Shown here piece by piece: positions 9,627 through 20,139 of a DNA stretch of 64,000 nucleotides. The translations under genes were made by a program, and so were the position numbers. The stretch is from an uncultured Clostridia bacterium (GTDB lineage Bacteria > Bacillota > Clostridia > TANB77 > CAG-508), in contig CAKPDY010000001.1 in NCBI GenBank assembly GCA_934149165.1, forward strand, positions 41,630 to 105,629, in the 5' to 3' direction. Each line of letters opens with the position of its first letter. Position 1 is the first letter of the stretch. Under the pieces are notes generated by a model. The model searched no databases and was not told the DNA's origin. It saw nothing but the letters and a program-made list of their open reading frames with translations.

Positions 9627-11021
9627 TTACACAATCTTCCCTTTTAAATACCACATATGTTCTGAAACAATTTTTAATTCTACAATATTTCCAATTAAAT
9701 CTTTGCTTCCCTCAAAATTAACTACTTTATTACTATCAGTTCTACCAGTTAAAACATCTTGGTTAGTTTTACTACATCCCTCAACCAATACTTTTTGAAC
9801 TGTTCCTATATATTTCTGATTATTTTCTTGAATTTGACTTTCAACTAAAGCTTTTAGCTTATCAAACCTTTTATGCTTAATTTCATCTGGAACTTGATTT
9901 TCCATTCTATCTCCTGGTGTTCCAACTCTTCTTGAATATATGAACATATACACCTGTTCAAAATGAATTTGTTTTACAACATCTAAAGTATCTTCAAAAT
10001 CTTCCTCAGTTTCGCCTGGGAAACCTACTATAATATCTGTTGAAAATACTATTTCAGGTATTATTTCTTTCATTTTTTTAGCAAGTTTTACATATTGCTC
10101 TTTAGTATATTTTCTATTCATAGCCTTAAGCACTTTAGTACTTCCAGATTGAAGAGGTAAATGTATTATTTTGCACACTTTATCACAATCTCTAATTGCT
10201 TCAATTACATCATCTGTAAAATCCTTTGGATGTGGTGAAACAAAACGAATTCTTTCTATTCCCTGAATTTTATTTACTTCTCTTAATAAATCAGCAAAAC
10301 TCTTTACATCACTTTCAAAATCTACATTTCCACTTTTCAAATATGAATTAACATTTTGTCCAAGCAGTGTAATTTCTTTATAACCTTGTTTTGCAAGTGA
10401 TTTAATTTCATTTAAAATATCTTCTGGATTTCTACTTCTCTCACGTCCACGAACATATGGAACTATACAATAACTACAAAAATTATTACATCCATTCATT
10501 ATAGTTACAGAAGCCTTAATATTATCATTTCTGCTAATAGGCAAACCTTCAATTACTTCCCCATCTATATCCAAAACATCTTCAATTCTTTTATTCTCAA
10601 AGATTTTAGTATATAAATCTTTTGGAAATTGATGTAATGTATGAGTTCCAAAAACAATGTCGAAAAAAGGATAGCTTTGTTTTAATTTATCCACTATATG
10701 TTTCTCTTGCATCATACAACCACCTATAGCTATAATTGTACCACGTTTTTCTTTTACTTTCTTAACCTCACCAAGTTTTCCAAACAACCTATCTTCAGCA
10801 TTTTCTCTAACACAACATGTATTAAAAACCACTAAATCAGACTCTTCTAGCTTATCTGTTTTATCATAACCCATCTCTTCTATCATACCACATAATTTCT
10901 CAGAATCGTTTTCATTTAGTTGGCACCCCATTGTTAAAATTAGATATTTTAAATTTTTTCCTTCATTAATTTTTTTTACTTTTTGTATATATTCCAATTC
11001 TTGTTTTATATCTAAACTCAC
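9627..11021 (-). CDS. miaB: tRNA-2-methylthio-N6-dimethylallyladenosine synthase MiaB
   Basis: Radical-SAM methylthiotransferase that adds ms2 to i6A37 of tRNAs reading UNN codons. The N-terminal UPF0004 domain supplies three cysteines (GCQLNEND, FNTCCVREN, GGCMMQ). The radical-SAM cluster is CNNFCSYCIVPYVRG at about residues 177-191, and a TRAM domain closes the protein (464 residues). The start is GTG at 11021 with GGAG upstream. It is the first gene of an apparent miaB-mutS unit. Confidence 0.95.
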   Translation of the reverse strand: MSLDIKQELEYIQKVKKINEGKNLKYLILTMGCQLNENDSEKLCGMIEEMGYDKTDKLEESDLVVFNTCCVRENAEDRLFGKLGEVKKVKEKRGTIIAIGGCMMQEKHIVDKLKQSYPFFDIVFGTHTLHQFPKDLYTKIFENKRIEDVLDIDGEVIEGLPISRNDNIKASVTIMNGCNNFCSYCIVPYVRGRERSRNPEDILNEIKSLAKQGYKEITLLGQNVNSYLKSGNVDFESDVKSFADLLREVNKIQGIERIRFVSPHPKDFTDDVIEAIRDCDKVCKIIHLPLQSGSTKVLKAMNRKYTKEQYVKLAKKMKEIIPEIVFSTDIIVGFPGETEEDFEDTLDVVKQIHFEQVYMFIYSRRVGTPGDRMENQVPDEIKHKRFDKLKALVESQIQENNQKYIGTVQKVLVEGCSKTNQDVLTGRTDSNKVVNFEGSKDLIGNIVELKIVSEHMWYLKGKIV

Positions 11022-11106
11022 TTTTATTTCTCCTTACATATTTTTACTTTCATTTACATATTTTACTATATTTGTAGCTTTTTTTCAAGAGATTTTTAAT
11101 TAGGTT

Positions 11107-12918
11107 CTAATCTTCATCTAACTTTAACACACTCAAAAAAGCCTCCTGTGGAATCTCCACATTACCAATCTCTCTCATCTTTTTCTTACCACGTTTTTGC
11201 TTTTCCAACAACTTCTTCTTTCTAGTAATATCTCCACCATAACACTTAGCCAAAACATCTTTTCTCATTGCAGAAATAGTTTCTCTTGCTATAATCTTTC
11301 CTCCAATAGCCGCCTGAATTGGTATAACAAATAAATGTCTTGGAATAACAGTTTTCAATTTTTCAACCATTTTCTTTCCTCTTTCATAACTATTATCTTT
11401 ATGAACTATAAATGATAACGCATCTACATTTTCTCCATTTATTAATATATCCAATTTTGTTAAATCAGATCTTCTATACTCCTTAAACTCATAATCAAAT
11501 GATGCATATCCTTTTGTTTTTGATTTCAAGCTATCAAAAAAATCATATATAATTTCATTTAATGGTAATTCATAAACAAGTGTAACTCTATTTGCATCAA
11601 GATATTTCATATCCTTATATATACCTCTTCTATTTTGGCAAATTTCCATAATACCACCAACATACTCTTTAGGAGTAATTATTTCTGCAGATACAAATGG
11701 CTCTTCCATATATGAAATATCTGTTGCTGGAGGTAATTCTGATGGATTATATAACTCAATTACTTCTCCATTTGTTTTATGTACTTTATATATAACTGAT
11801 GGAGATGTTGTAATTAAGCCTAAATCAAACTCCCTATCTAATCTTTCTTGAATAATTTCTAAATGAAGTAGCCCCAAAAATCCACATCTAAATCCAAAAC
11901 CTAATGCTGCAGACGTTTCCTGTTCATATTCTAATGCCGCATCATTTAATTTTAATTTTTCTAATGCAACCTTTAAATTTTCATAATCACTACCATCCAT
12001 TGGATATAAACCACAATACACCATTGGATTTACCTTTTTATAACCTGGAAGTGGCTCAGATGCTGGCTTTTCCTTTAATGTTATTGTATCACCTACTCTT
12101 ATATCTGATAATGTTTTTATACTTGCTGCTATATAACCAACTTCACCTGCCTCTAACTTATTAGTTGGAACATAAGTACCAGGTTCAAAATAACCTAATT
12201 CTGTAACTGTAAATGTTTTATTTACTGCCATAAGTAAAATTTCATCTCCAACTTTAACAGTTCCATCTTTTACCCTTACATATGCAAGTGCACCTTTGTA
12301 ATTATCGTATATTGAATCAAATATTAAACACTTTAAATTAGCATTTTCATCTCCTTTTGGAGCTGGTATATCTGTTACAATTCTTTCCAAAATTTTATCA
12401 ACATTTAAACCTGTTTTAGCAGATATACAAGGCGCATCTTGTGCTGGAATTCCTATTATATCTTCAATTTCATTTTTTATTTCATCAGGTCTTGCACTTG
12501 GTAAATCTATTTTATTTAAAACTGGTAATATCTCCAAATTATTATCTAATGCTAAGTACACATTTGCAAGTGTTTGTGCTTCAACACCTTGACTTGAATC
12601 CACAACTAAAATAGCACCATCACATGCAGCCAAACTTCTTGATACTTCATAATTAAAATCAACATGACCAGGTGTATCTATTAAATTAAATTCATATTCT
12701 TTTCCATCTTTTGCCTTATACAACATTCTAACAGCTTGAGATTTAATTGTAATTCCTCTTTCACGTTCTATATCCATATTATCTAAAACTTGACTTTCCA
12801 TTTCTCTTTTAGAAAGAACACCTGTCATTTCAATTAATCTATCTGCCAATGTAGATTTTCCATGATCTATATGAGCTATAATACTAAAATTTCTTATATA
12901 TTGTTTTCTATTTTCCAT
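11107..12918 (-). CDS. lepA: Elongation factor 4 (LepA)
   Basis: Ribosome-bound translational GTPase. G1 AHIDHGKST (about residues 15-23), the switch region RERGITIK, G3 DTPGHVDF and G4 NKIDLPSA are all intact. The C-terminal LepA-specific domain ends with the basic segment RKKKLLEKQKRGKKKM, and the total is 603 residues, typical. ATG 12918 has GGGAGG upstream. It is divergent from tsaE across about 180 bases. Confidence 0.97.
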   Translation of the reverse strand: MENRKQYIRNFSIIAHIDHGKSTLADRLIEMTGVLSKREMESQVLDNMDIERERGITIKSQAVRMLYKAKDGKEYEFNLIDTPGHVDFNYEVSRSLAACDGAILVVDSSQGVEAQTLANVYLALDNNLEILPVLNKIDLPSARPDEIKNEIEDIIGIPAQDAPCISAKTGLNVDKILERIVTDIPAPKGDENANLKCLIFDSIYDNYKGALAYVRVKDGTVKVGDEILLMAVNKTFTVTELGYFEPGTYVPTNKLEAGEVGYIAASIKTLSDIRVGDTITLKEKPASEPLPGYKKVNPMVYCGLYPMDGSDYENLKVALEKLKLNDAALEYEQETSAALGFGFRCGFLGLLHLEIIQERLDREFDLGLITTSPSVIYKVHKTNGEVIELYNPSELPPATDISYMEEPFVSAEIITPKEYVGGIMEICQNRRGIYKDMKYLDANRVTLVYELPLNEIIYDFFDSLKSKTKGYASFDYEFKEYRRSDLTKLDILINGENVDALSFIVHKDNSYERGKKMVEKLKTVIPRHLFVIPIQAAIGGKIIARETISAMRKDVLAKCYGGDITRKKKLLEKQKRGKKKMREIGNVEIPQEAFLSVLKLDED

Positions 12919-13102
12919 TTATTTCCTCCCAATAAGAAGTTTAAGGAGCTTATTCATCCTTAATTTCATCTTATTTTAGCATATTATCGGCATTTAATCA
13001 ACAATGGCATAGCCAAAATATACTAAAATTCATCAATATATATTTACAAAATTTTTTTAATAATATAAAATAGTAACAAAATAAAGTAAAAAGGTGAAAA
13101 TA

Positions 13103-13561
13103 ATGTACAAATTTATCTCAAAAAATGAAAATAGTACTATAACATTAGCCTATAATTTAGCAAAAAACTTAAAAAACGGTGATATTATAGTCTTATCTGG
13201 AGATTTAGGCTCTGGAAAAACAAAATTTACACAAGGAATTTTAAAATACTTTGGGTTAGAAAATGAAATATCAAGTCCAACATTCACAATTGTTAATGAA
13301 TACCATAAAAACAACACGAACATATATCACTTTGATGTTTACAGACTATCAGATAGTGATGAATTCTATGCAATTGGTGGTGAAGAATATTTTAATAATG
13401 GAATTTGTATTATTGAATGGGGCGAAATTATTGAAGATATTTTGCCAAATGATTATATAAAAATTTCATTTTCTAAAGATACTACCAATGAAAACTACCG
13501 CATCTTAGAAATTAATGCTTTTGGAGAAAGATTAAATAATATTATAAATGAATTAAATTAA
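13103..13561 (+). CDS. tsaE: tRNA threonylcarbamoyladenosine biosynthesis ATPase TsaE
   Basis: P-loop ATPase needed with TsaB, TsaD and TsaC to make t6A37 in ANN-decoding tRNAs. Walker A is LSGDLGSGKT, followed by SSPTFTIVNEY and the conserved FDVYRL and IIEWGE motifs. I prefer ATG 13103, six bases after AAGGTG; an in-frame GTG at 13094 sits inside that SD sequence. The product is 152 residues. tsaB and rimI follow on the same strand, the standard tsaE-tsaB-rimI grouping. Confidence 0.95.
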   Translation: MYKFISKNENSTITLAYNLAKNLKNGDIIVLSGDLGSGKTKFTQGILKYFGLENEISSPTFTIVNEYHKNNTNIYHFDVYRLSDSDEFYAIGGEEYFNNGICIIEWGEIIEDILPNDYIKISFSKDTTNENYRILEINAFGERLNNIINELN

Positions 13562-13666
13562 TAATAATAAAACAAAATATAAAATAACAGTTCACAATCC
13601 TAAAAACAGCACACAAAATAAATATTACGAATTGTAACAATTTTAAAATATAAAGGAGGAAAAATT

Positions 13667-14374
13667 TTGAAAATTCTAGCAATAGATACATCTTCTAAAA
13701 TTTGTTCTGTATCAATTTTAGAAGACAATACACTTATAATAGAAAAACATAATAATGACGAAAAAACACATTCACAAAAACTTTTACCATTAATAGATTT
13801 GACTTTAAAGGAAGCAAATTTAACACTAAGCGATATTAACTTATTAGCTTGTTGTCAAGGTCCTGGTTCTTTCACAGGAATTAGAATTGGAATATCTACA
13901 GTAAAAGCATTTGCAGATGTTAAACAAATTCCAATTATAGGAGTTACATCTTTAGAATCACTTGCCTATAACATTAAAGAAAATTCTTTAATAGCAACTA
14001 TTATAGATGCAAAAAACGAAAATGTTTATTTTTCAATGTTCGAACTAGTTAATAATTCATATACTCAAATAATAGAACCTATATCAGACAACATTCACAA
14101 TGTTATAAATAAAATAAACTCATTATCTATTTCAAATAATTCTAAAAAATTAATCTTAGTTGGTGACGGTTCTGTTATACACAAACAACTTTTAGAAAAC
14201 AATATTTTAAATATCAACTTTGCTACAAACAAAGAAAATGAACAAACTAGTATAAGCATAGGATTATCTGCTTTTGACAAATATAATTCTAACTCATATA
14301 CACCACAATATTCTATTTCACCTATTTATTTAAAAAAATCACAAGCTGAACGTTCTCTAAATGGTGAAAAATAA
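13667..14374 (+). CDS. tsaB: tRNA threonylcarbamoyladenosine biosynthesis protein TsaB
   Basis: Inactive ASKHA-fold partner of TsaD in t6A synthesis, 235 residues. The N-terminus KILAIDTSSKICSVS and the ACCQGPGSFTGIRIG motif (about residues 61-75) are characteristic. TTG start at 13667 preceded by a strong AAAGGAGG. It ends 26 bases before rimI and is part of the tsaE-tsaB-rimI operon. Confidence 0.94.
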   Translation: MKILAIDTSSKICSVSILEDNTLIIEKHNNDEKTHSQKLLPLIDLTLKEANLTLSDINLLACCQGPGSFTGIRIGISTVKAFADVKQIPIIGVTSLESLAYNIKENSLIATIIDAKNENVYFSMFELVNNSYTQIIEPISDNIHNVINKINSLSISNNSKKLILVGDGSVIHKQLLENNILNINFATNKENEQTSISIGLSAFDKYNSNSYTPQYSISPIYLKKSQAERSLNGEK

Positions 14375-14400
14375 TAATTATTAGATTAAAGGAGTACTAA

Positions 14401-14865
14401 ATGAGTTATAATAACATAGAAGTATGCAAAATGACTATATCTGATTTTAATAATATACACAATACTTTATCATCTGATTTTGATGACTTTTGGAACAGCT
14501 CTACACTTAAAAATGAACTTGAAAGTGAAAATTCATATTATATTGTTGCAAAAATTCCTATTAATACCACTACCAGTGAAATTGTTGGATTTGCTGGTAT
14601 GAAAATTGTATTAGATGAAGCAGACATTATGAATATTGTAACAAAAAAAAATAAAAGAAATATTGGAATTGGAAAATTAATGTTAGAAAAGTTAATTTAC
14701 ATAGCAAAAGAAAAAAATATAAAAAAAATAACACTTGAAGTTAACTCTAAAAATGAAAGTGCTATACATTTATATAAAAAATTAAATTTTAAAGAAATTG
14801 CTGTTAGAAAACAGTATTATAAAAATGTTGATGATGCAATTATTATGCAATTAAACATTTTTTAA
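14401..14865 (+). CDS. rimI: Ribosomal-protein-alanine N-acetyltransferase (RimI-like GNAT)
   Basis: GNAT acetyltransferase, 154 residues. The acetyl-CoA-binding loop is present in a degenerate form, KRNIGIGKLM (about 84-93), followed by the helix and the NESAIHLYKKLNFKEI segment typical of RimI. Position directly after tsaB supports the assignment, since tsaB-rimI adjacency is widespread. The substrate, the N-terminus of S18, is inferred from the family. ATG 14401 has AAAGGAG upstream. Confidence 0.88.
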   Translation: MSYNNIEVCKMTISDFNNIHNTLSSDFDDFWNSSTLKNELESENSYYIVAKIPINTTTSEIVGFAGMKIVLDEADIMNIVTKKNKRNIGIGKLMLEKLIYIAKEKNIKKITLEVNSKNESAIHLYKKLNFKEIAVRKQYYKNVDDAIIMQLNIF

Positions 14866-14882
14866 ATTAAAAGGAGGAACAA

Positions 14883-17270
14883 ATGAAAAAAAGTAATGAA
14901 TTATCTTATAAAGATTTAAAAATGATATGTAATCCAGATTTATTTCAATTTGAAACAACAAACGATTTAGAACCTATAAACACTGGAATTGGTCAAGACC
15001 GTGGTATTAAAGCTTTAGAATTTGGTATTAATGTTGATATAAAAGGATATAACTTATATTTAGAAGGACCTAGTGGTGTTGGTAAAACAATGTATACAAA
15101 AAATTATCTTAATAAAATTTGTAAAAAGAAAAAAACACCTAATGATTGGTGTTATATTTACAATTTTGATGACCCAAATGAACCTATTGCTGTTTCTTTA
15201 TCAGCAGGACAAGGTAAAGAGTTCAAAGATACAATGGATTCTTTTATTAAAGATATTCAAGTTGATATAAAAAATACTTTTAATAACGATGATTTTGAAA
15301 AAGAAAAGGCTTTAATAAAAAGTGAATATGAAGAAAAAAGAAATACTCTTATGGAAAAATTAAATAAAAAATCTGAAAAATATGGTTTCCAAGTAAAATC
15401 CGCTCAAAATGGTATTTACATGATGCCAATATTAGATGGAAAAACTATTGAACAAGAAGATTTTGAAAAATTAGATGATTCATTAAAACAAGAATTTGAA
15501 GCTAAATCTATAATAGTTCAAGAACATATTATTCAGGCAATTGGAGAAATTAAAGAAATTGAAAAACAAACTGAAAAAAAATTAGAAGAATGGCAATCTA
15601 ATATAGCTTTACTTACTGTAAATGGACATATTAATTATATAAAATCAAAATTTAAAAGAAATAAAAAAATAACTAAATTTTTAGATAGTATAAAAAAAGA
15701 TATCTTAAAAAATGTAAATTATTTTTTATTGGATCCTACACAAGAACAACAGCAACAACCAGTTGGACCTAGAATAGAATCACCAAAACCATGGCTTAAT
15801 TATAGAGTTAATTTATTTGTTGATAATAGCAACCAAGAAGGTGCACCAGTTATAATGGATTCCAACTATTCTTACCACAATATTTTTGGAAAATTAGAAT
15901 ATGAAAATTATTATGGAGCTTTAAAAACTGACTACACCATGTTAAAACCTGGTTTATTGCATGAAGCAAATGGTGGTTATATAATATTCCAAGCAAAAGA
16001 TTTAGTTGCAAATGGAATTTGTTATGAAGCTTTAAAAAAAGCTTTGCGTATGAAAGAATTATTAATAGAAAATACAGCTGATCAACGTTCAAGTATGGTT
16101 ATGGTTTCATTAAAACCTGAGCCTATTCCACTTGATTTAAAAGTAATCTTAGTTGGTAATGAACAAATTTATCAAACTTTACTTGCTTTAGATGAAGATT
16201 TTAGAAAATTATTTAAAATAAAGGTAGAATTTGAAGATACATCTGAAAATAATTTGGATAATATGATAAAAATTGCAAGATTTATTCGTGGTTTTTGTGA
16301 GCAAGAAGAATTACCACCTTTAGATAAAACAGCAGTTGCAAAAGTTATGGAATACTCTTCTAGATTAGCTGATGACAAAGAAAAACTATCTACTCGCTTT
16401 AATGATTTAGCACAAATTATTGGAGAAGCTGCTACTTGGGCAAAAATGGCAAAAGCCAAAATAGTTACTGGCGATTTTGTAGATAAAGCCTTAGCAGAAA
16501 GAATTGACAGGGTAAAAAAATATGATTCAAGATACTTAGAAATGATTAAAGAAAATACACTTTTAATTAGTACATCTGGCTCTCAAATTGGTCAAATAAA
16601 TGGTTTAACTATTATGAGTATTGGTGACTACTGTTTTGGTAAACCAGCCAAAATAACAGCTAACACTTATACAGGAAAATCTGGAATTATAAATATTGAA
16701 CGTGAAGTTGAACTTTCTGGTTCTACACATTCTAAAGGTGTATACATTTTAAGCGGATATTTAGGAGAAATGTTTGCACAAGATATACCACTTTCTTTAA
16801 CTGCTAGCATTTGTTTTGAACAATTATACAATGGTGTTGATGGTGATAGTGCTTCAAGTACAGAATTATATGCCATACTTTCTAGTCTATCTGGAGTTCC
16901 TATTAATCAATCTCTAGCAGTCACTGGTTCTGTAAATCAAAAAGGTGAAATCCAACCTATTGGTGGAGTTAATGAAAAAATTGAAGGCTTTTTCCAAATA
17001 TGCAAAATACGTGGATTAAATGGTTCACATGGTGTTATTATTCCTATTCAAAACACAAAAAACTTAAATTTATCTGACGAAGTTATTCAGGCAGTTATTG
17101 ATAAGAAATTTCATATTTATGCTATTTCTACTATAGACGAAGGAATAGAAATTCTAACTGGAGTCCCTGCTGGCAAAAAGGATTCAAATGGTAAATTTCC
17201 TGCTGGTTCTATTAATTATTTGGCTTATGAAAAACTAAAAAAATATGCAAAAATTAGTAAAGAAATTTAA
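14883..17270 (+). CDS. ATP-dependent Lon-family protease (LonH/YcbZ-like, AAA_32 type)
   Basis: A 795-residue cytoplasmic protease of the Lon clan without the classic LonN substrate domain. Walker A is LEGPSGVGKT (about residues 60-69). A long coiled-coil insertion (about 120-270) separates it from the rest of the ATPase domain. The C-terminal Lon protease domain holds the catalytic serine in GVDGDSASSTE and the catalytic lysine in GGVNEKIEG, so the Ser-Lys dyad is intact. Length and domain order match the family annotated as ATP-binding protease with a Lon_C domain. AAAGGAGG precedes ATG 14883; it is last in the tsaE-tsaB-rimI run. Confidence 0.88.
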   Translation: MKKSNELSYKDLKMICNPDLFQFETTNDLEPINTGIGQDRGIKALEFGINVDIKGYNLYLEGPSGVGKTMYTKNYLNKICKKKKTPNDWCYIYNFDDPNEPIAVSLSAGQGKEFKDTMDSFIKDIQVDIKNTFNNDDFEKEKALIKSEYEEKRNTLMEKLNKKSEKYGFQVKSAQNGIYMMPILDGKTIEQEDFEKLDDSLKQEFEAKSIIVQEHIIQAIGEIKEIEKQTEKKLEEWQSNIALLTVNGHINYIKSKFKRNKKITKFLDSIKKDILKNVNYFLLDPTQEQQQQPVGPRIESPKPWLNYRVNLFVDNSNQEGAPVIMDSNYSYHNIFGKLEYENYYGALKTDYTMLKPGLLHEANGGYIIFQAKDLVANGICYEALKKALRMKELLIENTADQRSSMVMVSLKPEPIPLDLKVILVGNEQIYQTLLALDEDFRKLFKIKVEFEDTSENNLDNMIKIARFIRGFCEQEELPPLDKTAVAKVMEYSSRLADDKEKLSTRFNDLAQIIGEAATWAKMAKAKIVTGDFVDKALAERIDRVKKYDSRYLEMIKENTLLISTSGSQIGQINGLTIMSIGDYCFGKPAKITANTYTGKSGIINIEREVELSGSTHSKGVYILSGYLGEMFAQDIPLSLTASICFEQLYNGVDGDSASSTELYAILSSLSGVPINQSLAVTGSVNQKGEIQPIGGVNEKIEGFFQICKIRGLNGSHGVIIPIQNTKNLNLSDEVIQAVIDKKFHIYAISTIDEGIEILTGVPAGKKDSNGKFPAGSINYLAYEKLKKYAKISKEI

Positions 17271-17275
17271 TACCT

Positions 17276-17322
17276 AAAAAAAACCAAATTTTAATTGTTA
17301 GAAATTAAAATTTGGTTTTTTA
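17276..17322. terminator. Bidirectional terminator between convergent genes
   Basis: Inverted repeat AAAAACCAAATTTTAAT ... ATTAAAATTTGGTTTTT between the convergent Lon-like gene and the zinc-ribbon gene, with A and T runs suited to termination on both strands. Confidence 0.88.
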
Positions 17323-17345
17323 ATAATTTTTATGCATTATAATTA

Positions 17346-17831
17346 TTACATATCATCATCATCATCGTCATCGTCATCATTGTTATTTTCATTAAAGTCT
17401 AAATCCTTACAATGTGAACCACAAGAAGAACAACTACCTGAACATTGTGAGTCATCTTCATTCCAATCTAATTCAATAGTATTGCTACATTCTGGACATT
17501 TAATACTTGACTTTGATTCTATATCTGCTGTAAATATATTATTACAATATGGACATACAATTTCAAAATCATATTCATCTTCATAAATATCACTTTCAAT
17601 ATCAGATATTGAACTTTGAATTTTGCTTACTTTACTTTCTATTGAATTTTGAACTTTTTCTATATTATCTATTTTATTTAGTATAATATCTTTCATACTA
17701 TCTATTACATCCATATATATAATTGATATTTCTGCAATCTTTTTATTAATATAATCTAGTTCTTTTTCATCCGAAATATTATTTTGTATATCTTTAATAA
17801 TATCTTGAAATTTATTAGTTAAATCTGACAT
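17346..17831 (-). CDS. Small zinc-ribbon protein with a poly-aspartate tail
   Basis: A 161-residue protein of unknown function. The N-terminal half (1-85) is helical and coiled-coil-like, with no membrane segment. A zinc ribbon follows: CPYC and CPEC (about 93-115), then a second cysteine-rich stretch CSGSCSSCGSHC. The protein ends in a run of nine aspartates before the final Met. The paired CxxC motifs suggest metal binding. It lies 18 bases after efp on the same strand and is probably co-transcribed. CSD-type or TFIIB-like ribbons are possible relatives, but I do not recognise a named family. Confidence 0.7.
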   Translation of the reverse strand: MSDLTNKFQDIIKDIQNNISDEKELDYINKKIAEISIIYMDVIDSMKDIILNKIDNIEKVQNSIESKVSKIQSSISDIESDIYEDEYDFEIVCPYCNNIFTADIESKSSIKCPECSNTIELDWNEDDSQCSGSCSSCGSHCKDLDFNENNNDDDDDDDDDM

Positions 17832-17849
17832 AAACTCACATTATCCTTT

Positions 17850-18419
17850 CTAATTTACTCTTTCCATATATTCGCCTGTTCTTGTATCTATTTTTACAAT
17901 ATCTCCAATATTAACAAATAATGGTACTAAAATTTCAAATCCATTTTCTAATTTAGCTGGTTTTCCTGATGTTGTTGTAGTATTTCCAGCAAATCCAGGT
18001 TCTGTGTATGTTACTTCCAATTCTACAAACATTGGAGGCTCAACAGCAAATACATTACCTTTAAATGATAATATTTTTACATTCATATTTTCTTTCATGT
18101 ATTTTAAAGCATCTCCTAATTGTTCTTTATTTAAAGGCATTTGTTCATAAGTTTCATTATCCATAAAATAATATAAATTTTCATCATTATATAAATATTG
18201 CATTTCTCTTTTTTCTATTTCAGCTCCTGGATATTTTTCTGATGGGTTAAAAGTTTTTTCTAATACTGCACCACTTATAACATTTTTTAATTTTGTTCTA
18301 ACAAAAGCTGCTCCTTTACCTGGTTTTACATGTTGAAATTCTACAACTTTGAATACATTTCCATCCATTTCAAATGTTGTACCATTTCTAAAATCTCCTG
18401 CCATATATACTTCTGCCAT
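17850..18419 (-). CDS. efp: Translation elongation factor P
   Basis: Relieves ribosome stalling at polyproline. The 189-residue length and three beta-barrel domains fit EF-P. The modified-residue loop is HVKPGKGAAFVR (about residues 30-41), with lysine at the position that is post-translationally modified in many bacteria. The C-terminus GDIVKIDTRTGEYMERV is the family ending. ATG 18419 after AAAGGAG. Confidence 0.97.
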   Translation of the reverse strand: MAEVYMAGDFRNGTTFEMDGNVFKVVEFQHVKPGKGAAFVRTKLKNVISGAVLEKTFNPSEKYPGAEIEKREMQYLYNDENLYYFMDNETYEQMPLNKEQLGDALKYMKENMNVKILSFKGNVFAVEPPMFVELEVTYTEPGFAGNTTTTSGKPAKLENGFEILVPLFVNIGDIVKIDTRTGEYMERVN

Positions 18420-18517
18420 TTTTTATTTCTCCTTTCAAACTTTTCATATTGTTATATAATACACCATTTTTGCTTAAAAATCAATAGTTAAACAACATAA
18501 TTTGTAAATATAATTAA

Positions 18518-18560
18518 AAAGAAACATGAAATACAATAAATTTCATGCATCTTTTTTTAT
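18518..18560 (-). terminator. Terminator after pyk
   Basis: Minus-strand hairpin with stem GCATGAAAT / ATTTCATG just past the pyk stop codon, followed by TTTCTTTTT. Confidence 0.72.
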
Positions 18561-18573
18561 AAATTATAAAAAA

Positions 18574-19980
18574 TTAAACTTCTTCAATTTTCATTAAGTT
18601 TGTTAAGTGTTGTCCACATTTTGGGAAACCACCAGTAATTATTATTTTATCACCAGTTTTTAATCCTAAAGCTTCAACAGCTTTTGCTTTTACAGTTGAA
18701 ATCATTTCATCTGTATTTGCACAGTTAGGAACTATAATTGGATATACACCATAATTTAATGCTAATTTATGTGCAACTTCTTCACTTGGTGTTGCTGCTA
18801 AAATTGTACATTCTGGTTTTAAGTTACTTATACGTCTTGCTGTTTCTCCACATTCAGTTGAAGCAACTATAGCTTTAACATCTAATACTCTTGAAGCACT
18901 AAATACACTATTTGCTATTGTTTCTGTAATTGTTGCTTCTCTTTCAGAATCAAATATGCAATCATAATCATAGTAGCTTTCTGTTTCTTCACATATATTT
19001 GCCATATATGTAACAACTTCTACTGGGAATTTACCAACTGTTGTTTCTCCAGATAACATAACTGCATCTGTACCATCTAATACAGCATTTGCAACATCTG
19101 AAACTTCTGCTCTTGTTGGTCTTGCACTTTTCTTCATTGATTCTAACATTTCTGTTGCAACTACAACAAATTTACCTTGTTCTCTACATTTTTGAATCAT
19201 TAATTTTTGGAATTTTGGTAATTGTTGCATTGGAACTTCTACACCTAAATCTCCACGAGCTACCATTATACCATCTGATACTTCTATAATTTCATCTAAG
19301 TTTTCAACTCCTCTTTTGCTTTCAATTTTAGAAATTATTTTCATATCTTCTCTATTACATTGTTTAAATATTTCTCTTACAGCTAAAACATCTTCTTTAC
19401 AAGAAACAAATGATGCTGCTAAATAATCACCTTCATGTTCACATGCATATATTATATCTTCTCTGTCAACATCACTAATAAAAGGTATATTTAAATTTGC
19501 TCCAGGAACATTTAAGCTTTTTTTGTTTCCTAAAACTCCACCATTTATAATTTTACATGTTACACCATCTTCTTCAATTGATATTACTTCAATTTTCATT
19601 AATCCATTTTCTAATAATACAACTGAACCAACTACTAAATTGTCTAATGCTTGTGGATAGTTAACTGAAAATCTTTCTTCATTTCCTAAAACATTTTCTT
19701 TAACTATTCTTATAGTTTTTCCTTCTACTAAAGTAATTTCATTATTTTCTAACATACCATTTCTAAATTCAGGTCCTTTTGTATCAAACAATATAGCAAT
19801 ATTTTTACCTGTCATTTTTCTTACTTCTTTAACAGATGCAACAACTGCTACTTTTTCTTCTGGTGTTGCATGTGACATATTAATACGTGCTGTATTCATA
19901 CCTGCTTCTACCATTTTTGCCATTACGCTAGGCTCTGTGCTTGATGGTCCTATACTACAAATTATTTTTGTTTTTTTCAT
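18574..19980 (-). CDS. pyk: Pyruvate kinase
   Basis: Final glycolytic step, phosphoenolpyruvate plus ADP to pyruvate plus ATP. The N-terminus KTKIICSIGPSS, substrate-site segment ISKIESKRGVENL and MVARGDLGVEVP are diagnostic. At 468 residues it lacks the extra C-terminal PEP-utilizer-like domain of Bacillus pyruvate kinases. I choose ATG 19980, which has AAGGAG nine bases upstream; an in-frame ATG at 19992 directly abuts the SD sequence and cannot be used well. Confidence 0.96.
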   Translation of the reverse strand: MKKTKIICSIGPSSTEPSVMAKMVEAGMNTARINMSHATPEEKVAVVASVKEVRKMTGKNIAILFDTKGPEFRNGMLENNEITLVEGKTIRIVKENVLGNEERFSVNYPQALDNLVVGSVVLLENGLMKIEVISIEEDGVTCKIINGGVLGNKKSLNVPGANLNIPFISDVDREDIIYACEHEGDYLAASFVSCKEDVLAVREIFKQCNREDMKIISKIESKRGVENLDEIIEVSDGIMVARGDLGVEVPMQQLPKFQKLMIQKCREQGKFVVVATEMLESMKKSARPTRAEVSDVANAVLDGTDAVMLSGETTVGKFPVEVVTYMANICEETESYYDYDCIFDSEREATITETIANSVFSASRVLDVKAIVASTECGETARRISNLKPECTILAATPSEEVAHKLALNYGVYPIIVPNCANTDEMISTVKAKAVEALGLKTGDKIIITGGFPKCGQHLTNLMKIEEV

Positions 19981-20139
19981 TTTAATATACATCTCCTTTT
20001 TTATTTTTGCTTAAATATTTTATATTTTTACAAATTAATATTAAATTTTTTAAGCATTCAACATAATTCTTATTATACAAAATTATTGGAACAAAATCAA
20101 CTATTTTTTATTATTTTTTACAATAATTGGTTTTAAAAA